A stretch of 64,000 nucleotides of DNA from Sipunculus nudus. Its lineage: Eukaryota > Annelida > Sipuncula > Golfingiida > Sipunculidae. This document shows positions 47,831 through 60,485 of this stretch, one piece after another; position 1 is the stretch's first letter; every line of letters starts with the position of its first letter. The notes below the pieces were generated by a model. The model had not been told where the DNA came from and made no database searches. It saw only the letters and a list, made by a program, of their open reading frames with translations. Both the position numbers and the translations under genes were made by a program. The stretch lies in NCBI GenBank assembly GCA_026874595.1, contig CM049310.1, forward strand, positions 37,711,558-37,775,557, given 5' to 3'.

Positions 47831-48719
47831 AAAGCAGAATAAAATATGTTAATTTATTTTTTATTTTATTTTTACAAAGGGACCGGACCGTTCAGGCCGG
47901 ACCACTCGACATGTTATGTCCGGTTCGCACGTCTAATGTAAAATAATGCTAATGTAAAATTTTGCTCAGACCCAAAATCGGAATAAAACGGTGTTGGGAA
48001 ATCATACAGATCTTGATTGTTATTTACTAAGTAAGTAGAGGCTACTTCTAGTAAGTCCATTAATTAAGCTACTTGGTAAGTAGATCAAGAGTGAACAAAC
48101 AATATGAAATATGGCATTGCTCACAAACCTATTGACCGATAGGGTAATATTTTGACCAACTCGAAGAACAGGATTTCTTGTTCCATTCAATCTAATTAAA
48201 AAATCCTTTTTTTAAAGTACCTCTTTTTTACGTGCTCCCTTGCAATCCCTCTTAATCCTTTTGTAATCAGCCGATTGCTCCTGATAAAGGGGCCATTTCA
48301 TACAAGTTTGGTGGCTACGCCCCAATCCCCCTCCCAGCTCATCAACTGCTTGAACAAACCATATTATATCCGAAACACTAAGCAAATGAATTTTCACCTT
48401 TAAAATTAAGCTCTTTTGATAATTCGTTAAAATATGAATTGCTAACGAAAATGTGTTACAGTGACTCAAAGTTCGTACAATATCAGTGCATCACAGTCTA
48501 AAAACTAAAAGTCGTTTGTCATGTCTTGCAGACACGATATATTCTTAGGTGTTGACCTTACACGTTGGTAGATTTATGAGTGTGACATGATTTCAGCCAT
48601 TAAATACAGAATTGGCCCCAAAAACTCGGCCATTAAATACAGTAATTCAATAATTCGTCCAAAGCTTATGATTACATAGCTAAATGCTACTTTCTTTGCG
48701 AATTACTATTCGTTATGGT
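47831..48719. other. Intergenic, nothing recognised
   Basis: AT-rich. A CCGGACC-rich patch lies at 47880-47930 and a short duplicated GGCCATTAAATACAG at 48597 and 48628. No gene was seen. Confidence 0.4.
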
Positions 48720-49430
48720 AACAAAAGATTGGTATTCATGTTTTCAATTAATGCATTAAGATCAAGTGCAATGTCATACTGGAAAGAGAGAAAGCAACAA
48801 TATCCATGATATGACATGTTTTTGCAAGAAAGTAGCACAGAAATGCATTTTAGATTTCATTCATAAAATTAGAACGCGAATGCATTTGGTGTCACGTCTG
48901 AGGTCTGGAACTGCACAGATCATTCATCTAGGTCAAGGTTATAGTCGAATTTTGAAGAAGAATGCAACACTCGCCATGCTAGGTTTTTTTTTTTCCAACA
49001 TGTAAATAAAAAACAAATATTAAGTGTTATTCCTATTTGGCTTTAGATTAGCCGGGATTTCCATTCATTTGGTGATACTTTTAGGTCATGGTAGGTACCT
49101 ATGGAGCAATAAGTTCAAGGTCAATGCGAAACCTGGATGGTTTGATATGATATAGCATGTATTTGCATATAAGTGACATAAAACACATTCAAAGGGTTAT
49201 TTTCATCTTAATTTAAGTTCAGATCATGCATTAAGGTCAAGGTCAAGTTTTTAAAAATACAATCACACTGTCCATGAAATGGCATGTTTTTGCAAAAAAA
49301 AAAAAAATATTAAGGGTGTCACTCCAAGCTTGCAATAGAATTTTCACGTAGCTGGTGATACTTCTAAGGTCATTATTAGAACATATCATGCATTAAGGTC
49401 AAGGTCGATATTAACTTTGCTAGGGGAAAT
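48720..49430 (+). repeat. Satellite-like units, left of the RecQ element
   Basis: Three or so drifting units with TTAAGGTCAAGGTC, a 'CCATGATATGACATGTTTTT' block and GTGTCACTCC-type text. The same units appear in inverted orientation at 60540-60890 on the far side of the composite element. Confidence 0.65.
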
Positions 49431-49591
49431 ATATATTTTAGAAATTTATGACGCCACTGCCCCGTAGGAATGCCTATTAACTTGTCACTGTGACAAATTT
49501 TATATTTGCCAATCATCAAAAACGAAAACAAATTTCCCATGCGCATGTAATAATACGTTTAAATGGTATTTTAATATGAATCTATATTACA

Positions 49592-49593
<2 letters not shown>

Positions 49594-49666
<73 letters not shown>
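49594..49666. repeat. (TA)n microsatellite, left arm
   Basis: Mirrored by (TA)n at 60437-60483 on the right side of the composite element. Confidence 0.9.
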
Positions 49667-49670
<4 letters not shown>

Positions 49671-49783
49671 TAATTTATGTACAATCAATGAAGTTGGGTA
49701 CCTTCAGCTGCAACTTCTTCATTAGTATTCCAGCTCTTTCTTCGTATAACATTCATGCTAGCAATGTCTTATAATTAGCCATA

Positions 49784-49897
49784 TACTGGTATACACATCA
49801 GTTTATCTTTTCGACAGGTAAATGCTTATTATATCACGTTCCCCTTCAGTTGCACTTTTTCAGGTGCTGCTGGTTGCGTAACCCTGGCAGGCAATGG
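49784..49897 (+). repeat. Left inverted end of the composite element
   Basis: Pairs with 60025-60157. The right copy has about 17 extra bases between CAGTTGCACTT and the CAG.TGCTG-type block. Confidence 0.7.
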
Positions 49898-50636
49898 AGA
49901 AATTTCAAACCCATACCTCCGGGGGATGTTATTGCTACACAATGCTTGGACATAATAATGTGTGCTAGTAGCCATGACAACATGACACTCAGGCCTTCGG
50001 AAATAAAATGATACGGGCCTGCGACTCATGATGGAAGTCACAACAGAACGCCCGTTCTAAGGGGCAGATCAAAATATATGCTTGGTGGTATTATTTTACA
50101 TCACAGGGTTATATGGTCATGTTATATATGCTTAATATCGAAGAAAAAATGTTGTTCCACAAATATAATTACATTTATTACCTCCTTTCATCTCTCTGGC
50201 CCCGATTCACATGGAGTCGGCCTTCTTGTCCATTGCGGCCCGTGTCATGGCGATATCGTGGGTAACAGAGACTTTCCCGCTAGGGGCGCTAAGTGTCTGT
50301 TTATAAACAAACGAACGTGTCTAGTGTTTTTCTTTTGCTTGCCTGCCTCGGAGCCCAATTTATTCCCCCCAATAAATGCCGATGTACAAAAAATTTACAA
50401 ACATATGGGTTTCACTAAACATTTAAATTATCTTTGCATGACTGAATAAAAGAAGAACAGATTGTAAAACGTTAATGTTTACTGAAGCTGTGAATTAGAG
50501 AGTCAAGTGATTTCACGCCTGTCAGATTTCACGCCAATCGCTTGTTAGTCTATCGCTTGTCAGTTTGTTGTCAGAGGGTGTTATCAGAGAAAGAAAAAAC
50601 GTTTATTTTGCATTATTTATCGTGAACAATCTCATC

Positions 50637-53600
50637 ATGTTTGATGATGGGGGTCGTTTTGAGATCGAGGACCATGTGAAAAAAACTTGTTCCAGGATGT
50701 GCCTTAAAGGAAGAACAAGAGGCAGCTTTGCAGTCCCTCCTAAAAGGGAAAGACACAGTGGCTGTTTTGCCCACCGGTTACGGGAAAAGCCTGGTGTTTA
50801 TGCTCTTTCCAAACCTTTTGCATTCAATATATCGAGGCAAGTTATATTTTGTCAATAGACACATGTAGTTTTATTGAAAATTAAATGAGCTTTATTTGTA
50901 CAGTTTGTTTACAAAACAACTTGTAGAACACCCCCCCCCCCCCCCCAATAGCAAACAGTGTCAGGATACAGGTTTCCCCCTCCCCCAACCGCAAACAGTG
51001 TCAGGATACATGTTACCTACATTTAAAATTTGACTAAGGTTATAACAAGGGAGTTATAAATATTTTCTATATTAATAGCACATCCAATTTACAGTTGGAT
51101 TACTGTGTCAAATTTTTTTTTCTTTAATATGTATTTATTATGTCCCGGGATTGCATAATAAAAAAATGGGAAATTTTCCACGGAGGCCTTATATAAAAAC
51201 TTGTTACTCCTAAAATATGTAAGATATGTATTTTCTCCCAAATAATCATATAAATAAATATTTATTATTTCTTTTCAGGAGCAAATTATGTAGCATCGGT
51301 GATCTGTCCACTGACAGCTTTGATACATAACCTGTATCAGGAGTACAGGAGGAGGGGGTTCTCTGTTGGTTACATAACAGAGAATAGTGCTAAGGGATCA
51401 TGATTAGGTGCTAATACAGTATTTTTCATTTGTTTACATATGATCAAAATATACCCCCTATATTTTAATTACATTGTTCTGTGTTTTCATGATTAAATCC
51501 TGCTATGTAATTGGAATCCAGCATTCCCTTGTAAATATATTCAAATTAAGTGGAAATTGATACAGATTATGACAAATGATATAATAGAATTTTTCTTAAT
51601 TTGCCTAAATGTATTTCTTACATCTGATATTTTTTTCGAATTTTTATATTTTTTGCCTTAATTTTTAAACAGATGTAGTTGCTGGGATGCACTCTGTGCT
51701 CTTAGTTACACCAGAGGCATTAGAACAGGAGGAGTGGAGAGAGTTGTTCTGACCAGTGATGTTTACCAAGACAAACTGTGCCTGGTGACTGTTGATGAGG
51801 CCCACGCAGTTGTATAATGGTATTTATATTTTTTGCTTGTGTGTACATATAAAAGAAACCAACTTTATGGTCATATATGATACTTCACTTATGAATATCT
51901 CAATCCGAAATTTACCTTACAGTTAGTTATAGCACACAGGCTGTCCTTTTAATGTACTTTTAGAGCAACTGAAGTAATGTTTGTTTGTTGGAACAAGGAA
52001 CAATTTAATATATGGTATTCTGTATGAACATGTCCCTTGTGCTTTTCAGGGAGTCATTCAGGGAGGCATACACAACCTTGGGGGAAATCAGAGCCTACTA
52101 CCCTCAAGTTCCATTTCTTCTAACATCTGGTACCTTGACCAGTGACATGCTGTCCAAAGTGTTGGCATCCCTACATTTGAAGGATGTAAAGACAATAGCC
52201 AGGGTGTCAGACAGGTGACTGAGATTAACCTTATTTTAAGTCATAATATGACTATAGTACTTCAAGGGTAACACTTTTAGTATATTCAGTTAACACATAA
52301 TGCAATTATAAAAATCTAAGAAAAGTAGTCAGATGTTTATTCAATATCCTCTCTTAAGACACAAAAAGTTTCAATAAATATATTTAATGAGCCTGTATGA
52401 AGAAAAAGATAACCGAAACGAACATGTAAAAACTAATGCATACAAATTAATTCTGTGTTATAAAAAGGTACTGAACTGAAATGCATGTTAGTTGCGGAGC
52501 TAGTGTAAATCATTTTAACAAAACTAATACATACCATTAACTGTAGATTTGTATACATATACTAACAAGAAGATATCTCTCAGTGATATGCATAGCTCAT
52601 ATTGTATATTCAGGCAAATAATAACAAGAAGATATCTCAGTGATATGCATAGGGCATAGTGTATTTTCAGGCAAATAATAACAACAAGATATCTCTCAGT
52701 GATATGCATAGGGCATAGTGTATTTTCAGGCAAATAATAACAACATGATATCTCTCAGTGATATGCTAAGGGCATATTGTATTTTCAGGCAAAGCAAATA
52801 AAGAAATAAGTTAATTTTAAATAATATTATACTAAAATGTTATAGTTTATTTCCAGGCCCAACATCAAGCTGCACTTCCACGCTAACAACCACACTGACC
52901 CTGCAGAGGCTCTGGAAGATTACATGGATGATATGAGATGGAATCAAGAGACCTGTCGCAAGGCTGTCATATACTGCAGGTAAGAAACATTACCCAGTTT
53001 CTTTTTAATAATCACTGTACATATTTAATATTCATCATATCATCAAAAGTCAATAACACAGGACCTGCTACAGTGTACTCCATCAGCATTCATTTACAGT
53101 AGCTTTAATATTTTCACTTTGAAGACACACAAGTTTTATCTCAGCTAATGACAAAGGCTCATGTGTCAACATAAGTATCTATGCAACCATCTTCTATCAA
53201 GATTTAACTCTATGTGTATGTAATTTAGTGAAATCTTTAAATGCAAACTTTTAAAGGTGTTACTGAAAAAAAATATTTACAGATTTACTAATAGGGATAC
53301 ACTTTGTATGTAATCTGTATTCAATGAGGTGAGTTTTATAAGACAATGTATAATAAAATGAATAAAGATATTTTTTATTTTTTTTTCCACAGATCTCTTT
53401 CACAACAAGGCAAGATACACCAGGAACTGGTATATCTTCTCCGTGAGGATGCTTTTGTCAACCGAATAGAAACCAAGGACATCAAGATGATCAGGCTGTA
53501 CCATGCAGAACTTGACCCGCAACAGCAGGCAGAAATTTTGGAGGAGTTTTCTAAGCCTAGCTCAAAAATCAGATGTCTGATTTCTTCTGTTGCTTTTGGC

Positions 53601-53953
53601 ATGGGTCTCAATATCCCTGATATACGTCTGGTGTACCACTGGGGGAGCCTGATACTCTCCTGCAATACTGGCAGCATGTTGGCCGTGCTGGTAGAGATGG
53701 CCTTCCCACTGAAGCCCATATTCTGCACAACGGACACCAACTTGCAAATGCCCAGAAAGATGTGAGAGGTTTTATTAAAACTTTGCAAAATGACCCTGCT
53801 GCATGTATCAGGAAATCAATCCTTGAACATCTGCATTTGCCAGCCATGGGGGACATAAACAGGACGGCCACAACTTGTGAGAACCCAGGGAGCTGTGAAA
53901 AGTGTATGTGCACATGCTGTAGCAAATGCATGGAGTGGTGTGGCTGTAACTGA
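50637..53953 (+). pseudogene. RecQ-like ATP-dependent DNA helicase, decayed
   Basis: Exons: 50637-50836 (GC-AG donor GAG|GCAAGT), 51279 to about 51408, 51673-51819, 52050-52214, 52857-52979, 53393-53953. Visible helicase motifs: Walker A PTGYGKS (50770-50790), Ia CPLTALIHN, II DEAH (51794-51805), III LLTSGTLT, ATFGMG-like SSVAFGMGLNIPD, and VI QHVGRAGRDG (from 53672). The C-terminus is a cysteine-rich tail (CEKCMCTCCSKCMEWCGC). Lesions: an extra A in a run at 50679-50685; TGA at 51401 with no good donor before it; a frame change near 51740; TAA at 51815 where the family has Gln after DEAHAVV; and a frame change in the G run at 53641-53645. It would have unwound DNA 3'-5'. It lacks long RQC or HRDC regions, unlike cellular BLM/WRN, and resembles the short RecQ-like copies common in invertebrate genomes. 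Confidence 0.85.
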
Positions 53954-54344
53954 TGCTATTTATGTACGGACATAAATCATAGGGTTTTAAGACAAAGGAA
54001 AAAAGATTGTTTTTTTCAGGCATTTTTTCAGATATTAGGACCGGAGCATGATATATTTGAAACATTGTATTATATTTTCAATGCTGTTTCATATTATGAG
54101 AGGTCACCATTAATTATCACCATAATTTGCCAAACAGTTAAAAGCATATCATTACAAGAAAATTTTTTATTTAAATTTAATCATATTTTTTATATAGAAA
54201 TGTCAGCTCCAAATTAGTTATATTCAAAGGAAAACCAGAATAAACCTTTTGATGTAGCCGCAGAAAATGTGTGGTGCCTGAGAAACCAACCATTGTATAT
54301 TCTGTCATACATGCACATACATTAATAGAAGTACACTGTCTGTA

Positions 54345-57300
54345 TCAATATAGTTGACATCTTAAGTTGATGAGTGAACTTGTGTCTGAGGAAGGTTTAT
54401 GTTGTACATTTCTGCATCCAAGTTTTTTTTTTGCATATTTCTTTATTTTTTTGCGCAGCAGGTCCTGATCACATGCTCCATATGTGTGAATGAAGTCTGG
54501 GAAGCTTTCATGTGCTCTGCCTGGCATGTTCTGAAAGAGCTAGGCTTCCTTGTATTCTGTAAATAAATGCACAACAACTAATATACATAATGTGAAATAA
54601 CAGAAAATCATGGCAATTGTTGAGACAGTATAAACACCCTTCAGATATTAGGCTCAGTATCACACTGAAGGACTGTTATTATAATCCCTCTGCAAACTAT
54701 GTTGATATTAAACTGAACTACAAATCAAATCCCTTTTATTATTTACTGATGATTCTTGTTGCCTCTGCATGTGGTTATCATTTGATATCTCAACCACTCA
54801 AAACTTATGAATACATGGCAGAATTTGCCATCTTGATCATGTATGAGATTATATATGAAGACTTGACTGTTTGTGTTGACATATCCTCAGCATTATGGAA
54901 AATGTTTTATTTTATTTAATAAATGTATTCAATAAACTTGTGTGTGGCCTGACATTATCCGAATGCCAACAAAAAGGTGATAATTTTCCATCCTGAATGA
55001 ATCTGTTTCCCAGGGGAAAGAACATAATTTTTTTTTATAATTTCCTCAGTTATCACAGGACACTACACCTCAAGGTGAAATATGACAAGCATAATTACCT
55101 TTAACAAACTTTGGAACAGCAGCTGAGTATGTCTTTGTCCACTTTTTATGTCCACGGCTCATGTATGTGTCACCCATTTCTTTTATAAAGACCTCTTCGA
55201 GAGCTTTTCGAAACGATCCTGCCATGTGGCTGGCACGCTGCACCTGGTCCTCCCCATAGAGCCCATGGGTGTGACGTAGATGATCTGTAGGTGAAGATAA
55301 GCACAATGATAAGAATATAGTAGCCTGTCACAACATATATATTTTAGACTTACATCTGGGTTCAGGATTAAATAACACTGCTACAACTGTGAGATCACAG
55401 AGGTAACCATGGCGTCTCACCTTTGGGTTAAATGACTCAAATAATTCTCTGCGGAAAGACCTCAGTTCTAATAACTGCTGATGGGGGACTGATCTTCATT
55501 TTCATTAGGCCTTGAAGAGGCTGGAAGTTAGTGAAATATGTGATATTCAAAGTCTACTTAACATGAATCAAGCAATAGATATTTAATATGTCACAGACCA
55601 CTGCATGACAAGGTAAAAGAGATCTCCTGTTACAGTGTTTTGACAGCATCTTTCTATTTTCTTGCTTAAAAGCCCTTAACAGGTCATTCAAATTTACCTT
55701 TGAACTCATTGTTGCTGTGTTCTACCAGTAGATCCAGTTCTTTGTTTCTGCCTGGAACTCCCCAGGTATTAGCCACCCGGTTATACCAATAACAAAACAG
55801 TTTTCCTATAAACAGGGAATTTAAAGAAAACATTCTGCGGACCCCAATTATGTATATATAAAGAAATCTTACAGTAAAATGAATATATAGTTGGAAATAT
55901 ATATATATGAAACAAAGCTGTTGGACAATGCTTTATTTTGCATCGGATAATGAGGTAACGAGTCGTAGGCATGGAGTCCTGGCTGGCCTATCAATGGTGT
56001 AAGTGTTTTAATGAAGGGGCAAACAAACGTAGGGGAAACCATTAGACCACAAATATTTTACAGTTAACCAGCAAATCAGTACCAATGTGTATGAACAACA
56101 AATATCTTAGAGCCCTGGCCAAGGGATGCATGACAGCAATCACTGACCCAAATTTGATTGAAATCTGATAAAATTTAGGAAAGTTACTGCACGGAAACGA
56201 ACCTGACGGACAGACAGACTGACAGACAGAGCGACAGACATACAACCCCAAATCAATGTCCCCCATTCCTAGGAAGCAGGGGGAATTAAGTAGTAGGCCT
56301 ATAAGAGAGAGAATCTTAGGCTAATCAGGATGATATGTTGAAGTGTGGTTTACCTCTTGACATTTCAACTGAACCAGTATTTATTGAATTAGTGAGCACA
56401 GCCAATCAGGATGCATTATAGTTTGTGTTAAAATACTCAAGATTTAATATATATCTTACTGATACTGGTGTTTCCTAAAATATTAAATTTAAACATTTTT
56501 TAAATAGTGACAGCACATAAATTTTCTTTCAAAGCTTGGTTTTTATTAAGGTGTATATCAATATCAGATGACAATCCTAAAAGAAATCTGACAAAATAGG
56601 ATCTATTAAATGTGGGTGAATATTGAAACAGAAAATTACCTGATGTCACACGGTGGGCCAATATCAAGTATTTATTGTTGTTGTGGAGAAGAAATCCTGG
56701 CATGTCATATCGCCACAGCATCATCAGCATGGGGCCATTTTCTTCCCTCTCTGCATCCAGCAGGGCCTGATGCATCAGGCCCTCCCATGCTAAAGCCTTG
56801 GAGTACTCGCACACAGAGTCATATGAGGATGATGGCTTCTTTGCTTTTTTTCCTGCGCTGGCTACTTGTTCTTGTTCTTTGGCTCTTCTTCTTTGGCCGA
56901 GCTGAACTTGAGGTAATGCATGCTGGACAAATCCATTCATCTTCTACTACAAAAAATATAGAAACAAATCTGAAATTATAGTGTCAATTTAATACGACAA
57001 CATTGGTGTATATATAAGTGACACAACATAACCATTTTATTTTCTTTTAAACATAAGTTACTGGAACCATCAAATTTGACTAACATATGGGTAACATTTA
57101 CAGTTGAATAAAATCAGGTAGATTTTGCCTAAATAACGCTATTAACAGGCATGGTTACCATGTCCTGTTTGTCTGCACACATATAACATGTTATACCTGG
57201 TATGGTGTGGAAATTCACACATGACAGGTAGACCCCTCCCCAGCGACAAATGCAACTTCATTGTCATAGCCTAGCCACTGGTGTTCTGGAAGGTTAGGTT

Positions 57301-59343
57301 TTTCAGCATCGCAGCAGTATGGAGTTTGGTTTCATTTGCTGGACGACCTGGAATGGCTTCAGGAATTTGACAATTTCCTCACTTAACCTTTTCAGGTCAG
57401 TTTGATTTTGGGGGACATCTGTCAGACCTTTCATTTCCAAAAGCTCCATTGCCAGCAAACACACCATTCCTTCTGTGCTAAAATTCAGGAGCTGATAACA
57501 GTTCTGTATGTTTTCAGACACTCTTCCCTTCACTGAGCGGTGCTAGAATCGACACTTTATATTGAACAAAGTGCCTGCCTCCCTTGCACTTGTGGCCCTG
57601 AACTGGTCATTTTATAAGTTCTGAAAAATATCAGGGAACATGTAAACTGCAATTCATAGGCAAAAAGGAATGAATCTGTTCACTTGTTAATTTCTGAGAG
57701 TCTTATGAAAATAATATGAGACAGCAAACTGAAATATTTCTATTTAACAATTTTTAAAAAAATATTCCAATTGGGTCCTTTGAATGCAAGGTTTTAAAAC
57801 TGAACACTATTATTTTTTTTATTTTCATAAGAATATACCAATATAATTACTGCAATCATAATAGTACCTTTATTCGATTATTCCACTTTTTTAATAATTG
57901 TTATCAATTGTTATCAGATTCAGAATTACCTTAGTGAACAATTAATTTTTTATGTGCACAAATAAAATACCACACACCTGCAAGCAAATCATACGATGAT
58001 GAAACTCCTGGGGTGATGGTTCCAAGCCCTTAAGTGTTGTCCTGGGTAGCTTTTGGTCCACCATTGCCTGTCGAGCACTGACCATCCTTTCTACAGAGGA
58101 CTGGTCCCCTTCACACAGAATAGGGAAAGACTCTCCCTGTAAAAACTAAAGTGCAGTGTCAACACAATTCATATCAAAACTCACCTGACAACTTAAATAA
58201 CTAAAAGATATACCAATTTCTCTGTACACAGAAACGAACTAGATTTGCAATACATACACCAAATGACATCATTATTTAAAGATATAAATCTGATTGCACC
58301 ATGCTGTTCATATTATGCAACCAGAACATCATACTTTATCAATACAAATTGGAAGTTCTTATAATATCATGACCATCACCAAACAATTATAGAACACTTT
58401 TATGAAACCAACTAAAAGTGTACATTTATTTTATTCTACTCCTGGATTGGCACATGAAGCAATATTAAGAATAAGAAAATACTTGTGGTCAAAATTTATC
58501 ATAAATATTTCCTAGTCTAATTAAATTCTTTACAATATGTAATATAATATTATATGGTGACATTTATATATATGTTAAATGATTTTTACATTGTCCTGAA
58601 AATAAGTGACATACCTCAGTGCCATCTGGGTATGGGACATATTCATTCAATGCTTTTAGTATGTGGAACACCCCCTTGGTTGAAGTTGGATCAGCATCAA
58701 TCACCCCTGGATTTACAATATCTAACTTCTTGTCCATCAGCTCTGTATTGTCATGTTTGAGGATGGTGGAGGCATTCACAAAATGTTCCTGTAAAAAAAG
58801 GAAGGACAATGTTTTGTGAAAATTCAAGAGTTTTTTATATCCTCCTGTCAATCATGTGTGTTCACATATTGACTACCATCACAAACAAAACAACTTCAAA
58901 TTCCCATCTTCTGCTCCTCTACTGAAGAATGATTTTATATTACTAGACATGGCATATTATGCTATGACCCTCAAAGCGCCCACTAACTCATATTTTAGCT
59001 TACACCTACCAAAAATCAGCTCTAACATATAATGTATACGTGTGCATTTAAAATGATTTGCAAGGCCTAAAAATCCTGTAAATATTCAGTTGACACTGAT
59101 ACCGAGGCTCACCTGAAAGTATGGCATATGCTCTATCAATATCCTTTGAACAAGGACTTGGGTGTAATCGTAACTACTGTCACAGTCTCCTGGACAAAGG
59201 AAGTTCTAGTGGTCCATCATAAGGAACACGATGCTTCACTGCCATCAGCATTGCCCACAACATCATTTTGTTCTGATGATCCAGGCTCTGCAATTTTGTC
59301 CGCCTCAGTTTTCCCACATTGTCCCATACAAGGGAGTATTCAG
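54345..59343 (-). pseudogene. DUF6589-like multi-exon gene, decayed, possible transposase
   Basis: Exons (minus): 59343-59113 (YSLVWDNVGKLRR, NKMMLWAMLMAVKHRV, then a frameshift to YTQVLVQRILIEHMPYFQ); 58788-58615 (ending EYVPYPDGTE); 58136-57978 (GDQSSVERMVSARQA, FHHRMICLQ); 57620 to about 57348 (SAREAGTL, in-frame stop, SVKGRVSENIQNCYQLL); 56946-56640 (DEWICPAC in one frame, YSKALAWEGLMHQALLDAER in another); 55805-55698 (YNRVANTWGVPGRNKELDLL); 55284-55099; 54530-54345 (MPGRAHESFPDF to the stop). The GDQ..ER block, WDN block and NxxGxPGxNxxxDL block recall DUF6589 proteins, often taken as transposon-derived; that match is from memory. N-terminal exons were not found. At least three frameshifts or stops kill it. 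Confidence 0.65.
56140..56275 (-). repeat. Dispersed (GTCT)n-linked repeat
   Basis: Minus-strand text with several GTCTGTC units followed by CAGTAACTTTCC and TTTCAATCAAATTTGG resembles a repeat type common in mollusc genomes. It lies in an intron of the DUF6589-like gene. Confidence 0.4.
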
Positions 59344-60024
59344 CTGTAAAAGATGAAAATGGACATGACTGCATGTCTAACTCATTGATACAAGTTGATC
59401 ATCCTCATGGGTCACACATAAACACACAAACATGCATACACATAGAATCCAGTTTTGTTCTGAATTGGAAAATATCCTTTAAATCTATTATTAGTTTCAT
59501 TAGTTTCACATGATTAAAAGTAATAATGGGTACCATAACCTATGGAAGCTAACACTCTGAGTTTAAACTTTGCAACTCGAGTAGATGTGCAGTTGTGATA
59601 TGTTTCCTTATATCTTAACTAGAGCTTCCTCGATGTACATGCCTTCCTTTTTAATATTTTGGGTAATATGGAGGCATAAAGTTAGCAGCTGGGTTTTTTT
59701 TATGTGCATATGTGTGTCCTTGAGGCAGTATCACACCCACTAACAAGTACCTAGAATAGACATTTTGTGGAGGTTTCTTCAGTTTATTTGACTAGTTTGC
59801 TGTTACCATGAATAGGTCAGTATATGTGATATAAGTATTGTGTATAACGTAAATACATCTGAATAACAGCTTTTGAACCTTAAGCCGAGAAAAATGATGT
59901 CCTGCAGATTTGGGAGTTTGAATTTCATTCTGCATACCCCCAAGAGATATTTGCTTTGACCATCTGTTCTGGTAGGGTTAAACCTTGGTATGTATGCTTC
60001 GGGGGAACGGTTTCCATATCCCTT
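59344..60024. other. Right interior of the composite element, no exon recognised
   Basis: The missing N-terminal exons of the DUF6589-like gene should lie here if the element is complete. A minus-strand open frame at 59803-60090 overlaps the inverted end and matches nothing known. Confidence 0.4.
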
Positions 60025-60157
60025 GGTTTCTTTGCCTGTCAGGGTTACAAAGCAAGCAGCTACTGAACATTTTAAAATAGTTAAGTGCAACTGCAGGGGT
60101 TATGTGTTGTAATTAAAATGTACCTGTCGATGGGATGAGCTGATATGTTCACCAGTA
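60025..60157 (-). repeat. Right inverted end of the composite element
   Basis: Inverted match of 49784-49897; colinear conserved blocks over about 115-130 bases. Confidence 0.7.
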
Positions 60158-60435
60158 ATAATCACTGCACCAATGCACAGTAATTGCGACCATGAAATAA
60201 ACACAGCTAAGAGCAGGGATTTAGATAAGAATTATGATGATGATGGTAACCATGATAATGAAGAAGATGGTGATGATGTTCTGAATGATGAATAGGTTCA
60301 TAACTTCATGGGTTGTAGAGGGACTTTGCATATATATGAAATGGTGTATTCATATCAAATTATAAATCACAAGTTATGTTCCAGCACATTTAAGGTTTGT
60401 TTTCAATGGCTAAGCATAATATAAACAGTTACAGT

Positions 60436-60485
<50 letters not shown>

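Larger units (their letters stand above)
49784..60157. mobile_element. Composite inverted-repeat element: RecQ-like helicase plus DUF6589-like gene
   Basis: The left end 49784-49897 matches the inverted right end 60025-60157: TACTGGT, CATCAG, TCGACAGGTA, CAGTTGCACTT and GTAACCCTGGCAGGCAA-type blocks, in the same order on opposite strands. A 3-base ATA lies just outside both ends as a possible target duplication. Inside are only two recognisable genes, convergent and 391 bases apart: a RecQ-like helicase (+, ends 53953) and a multi-exon gene resembling DUF6589 (-, ends 54345). Both are decayed. The arrangement suggests a DNA transposon carrying its own helicase. The ends may extend further, because satellite and (TA)n tracts are also mirrored outside. 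Inference: the two genes served one mobile unit. Confidence 0.6.

Noticed and set aside
50078-50449. 123-residue open frame (+) between the left inverted end and the RecQ-like gene
   Set aside because: No motif, no similarity to known transposon proteins, and low-quality codon pattern.
54265-54290. GTGGTGCCTGAGAAACCAACC resembles the inner end of the 5.4-kb transposon terminus
   Set aside because: No GGCC/A-tract follows, no partner end was found, and it lies between the two genes of the composite element. Treated as a chance or short fragment.
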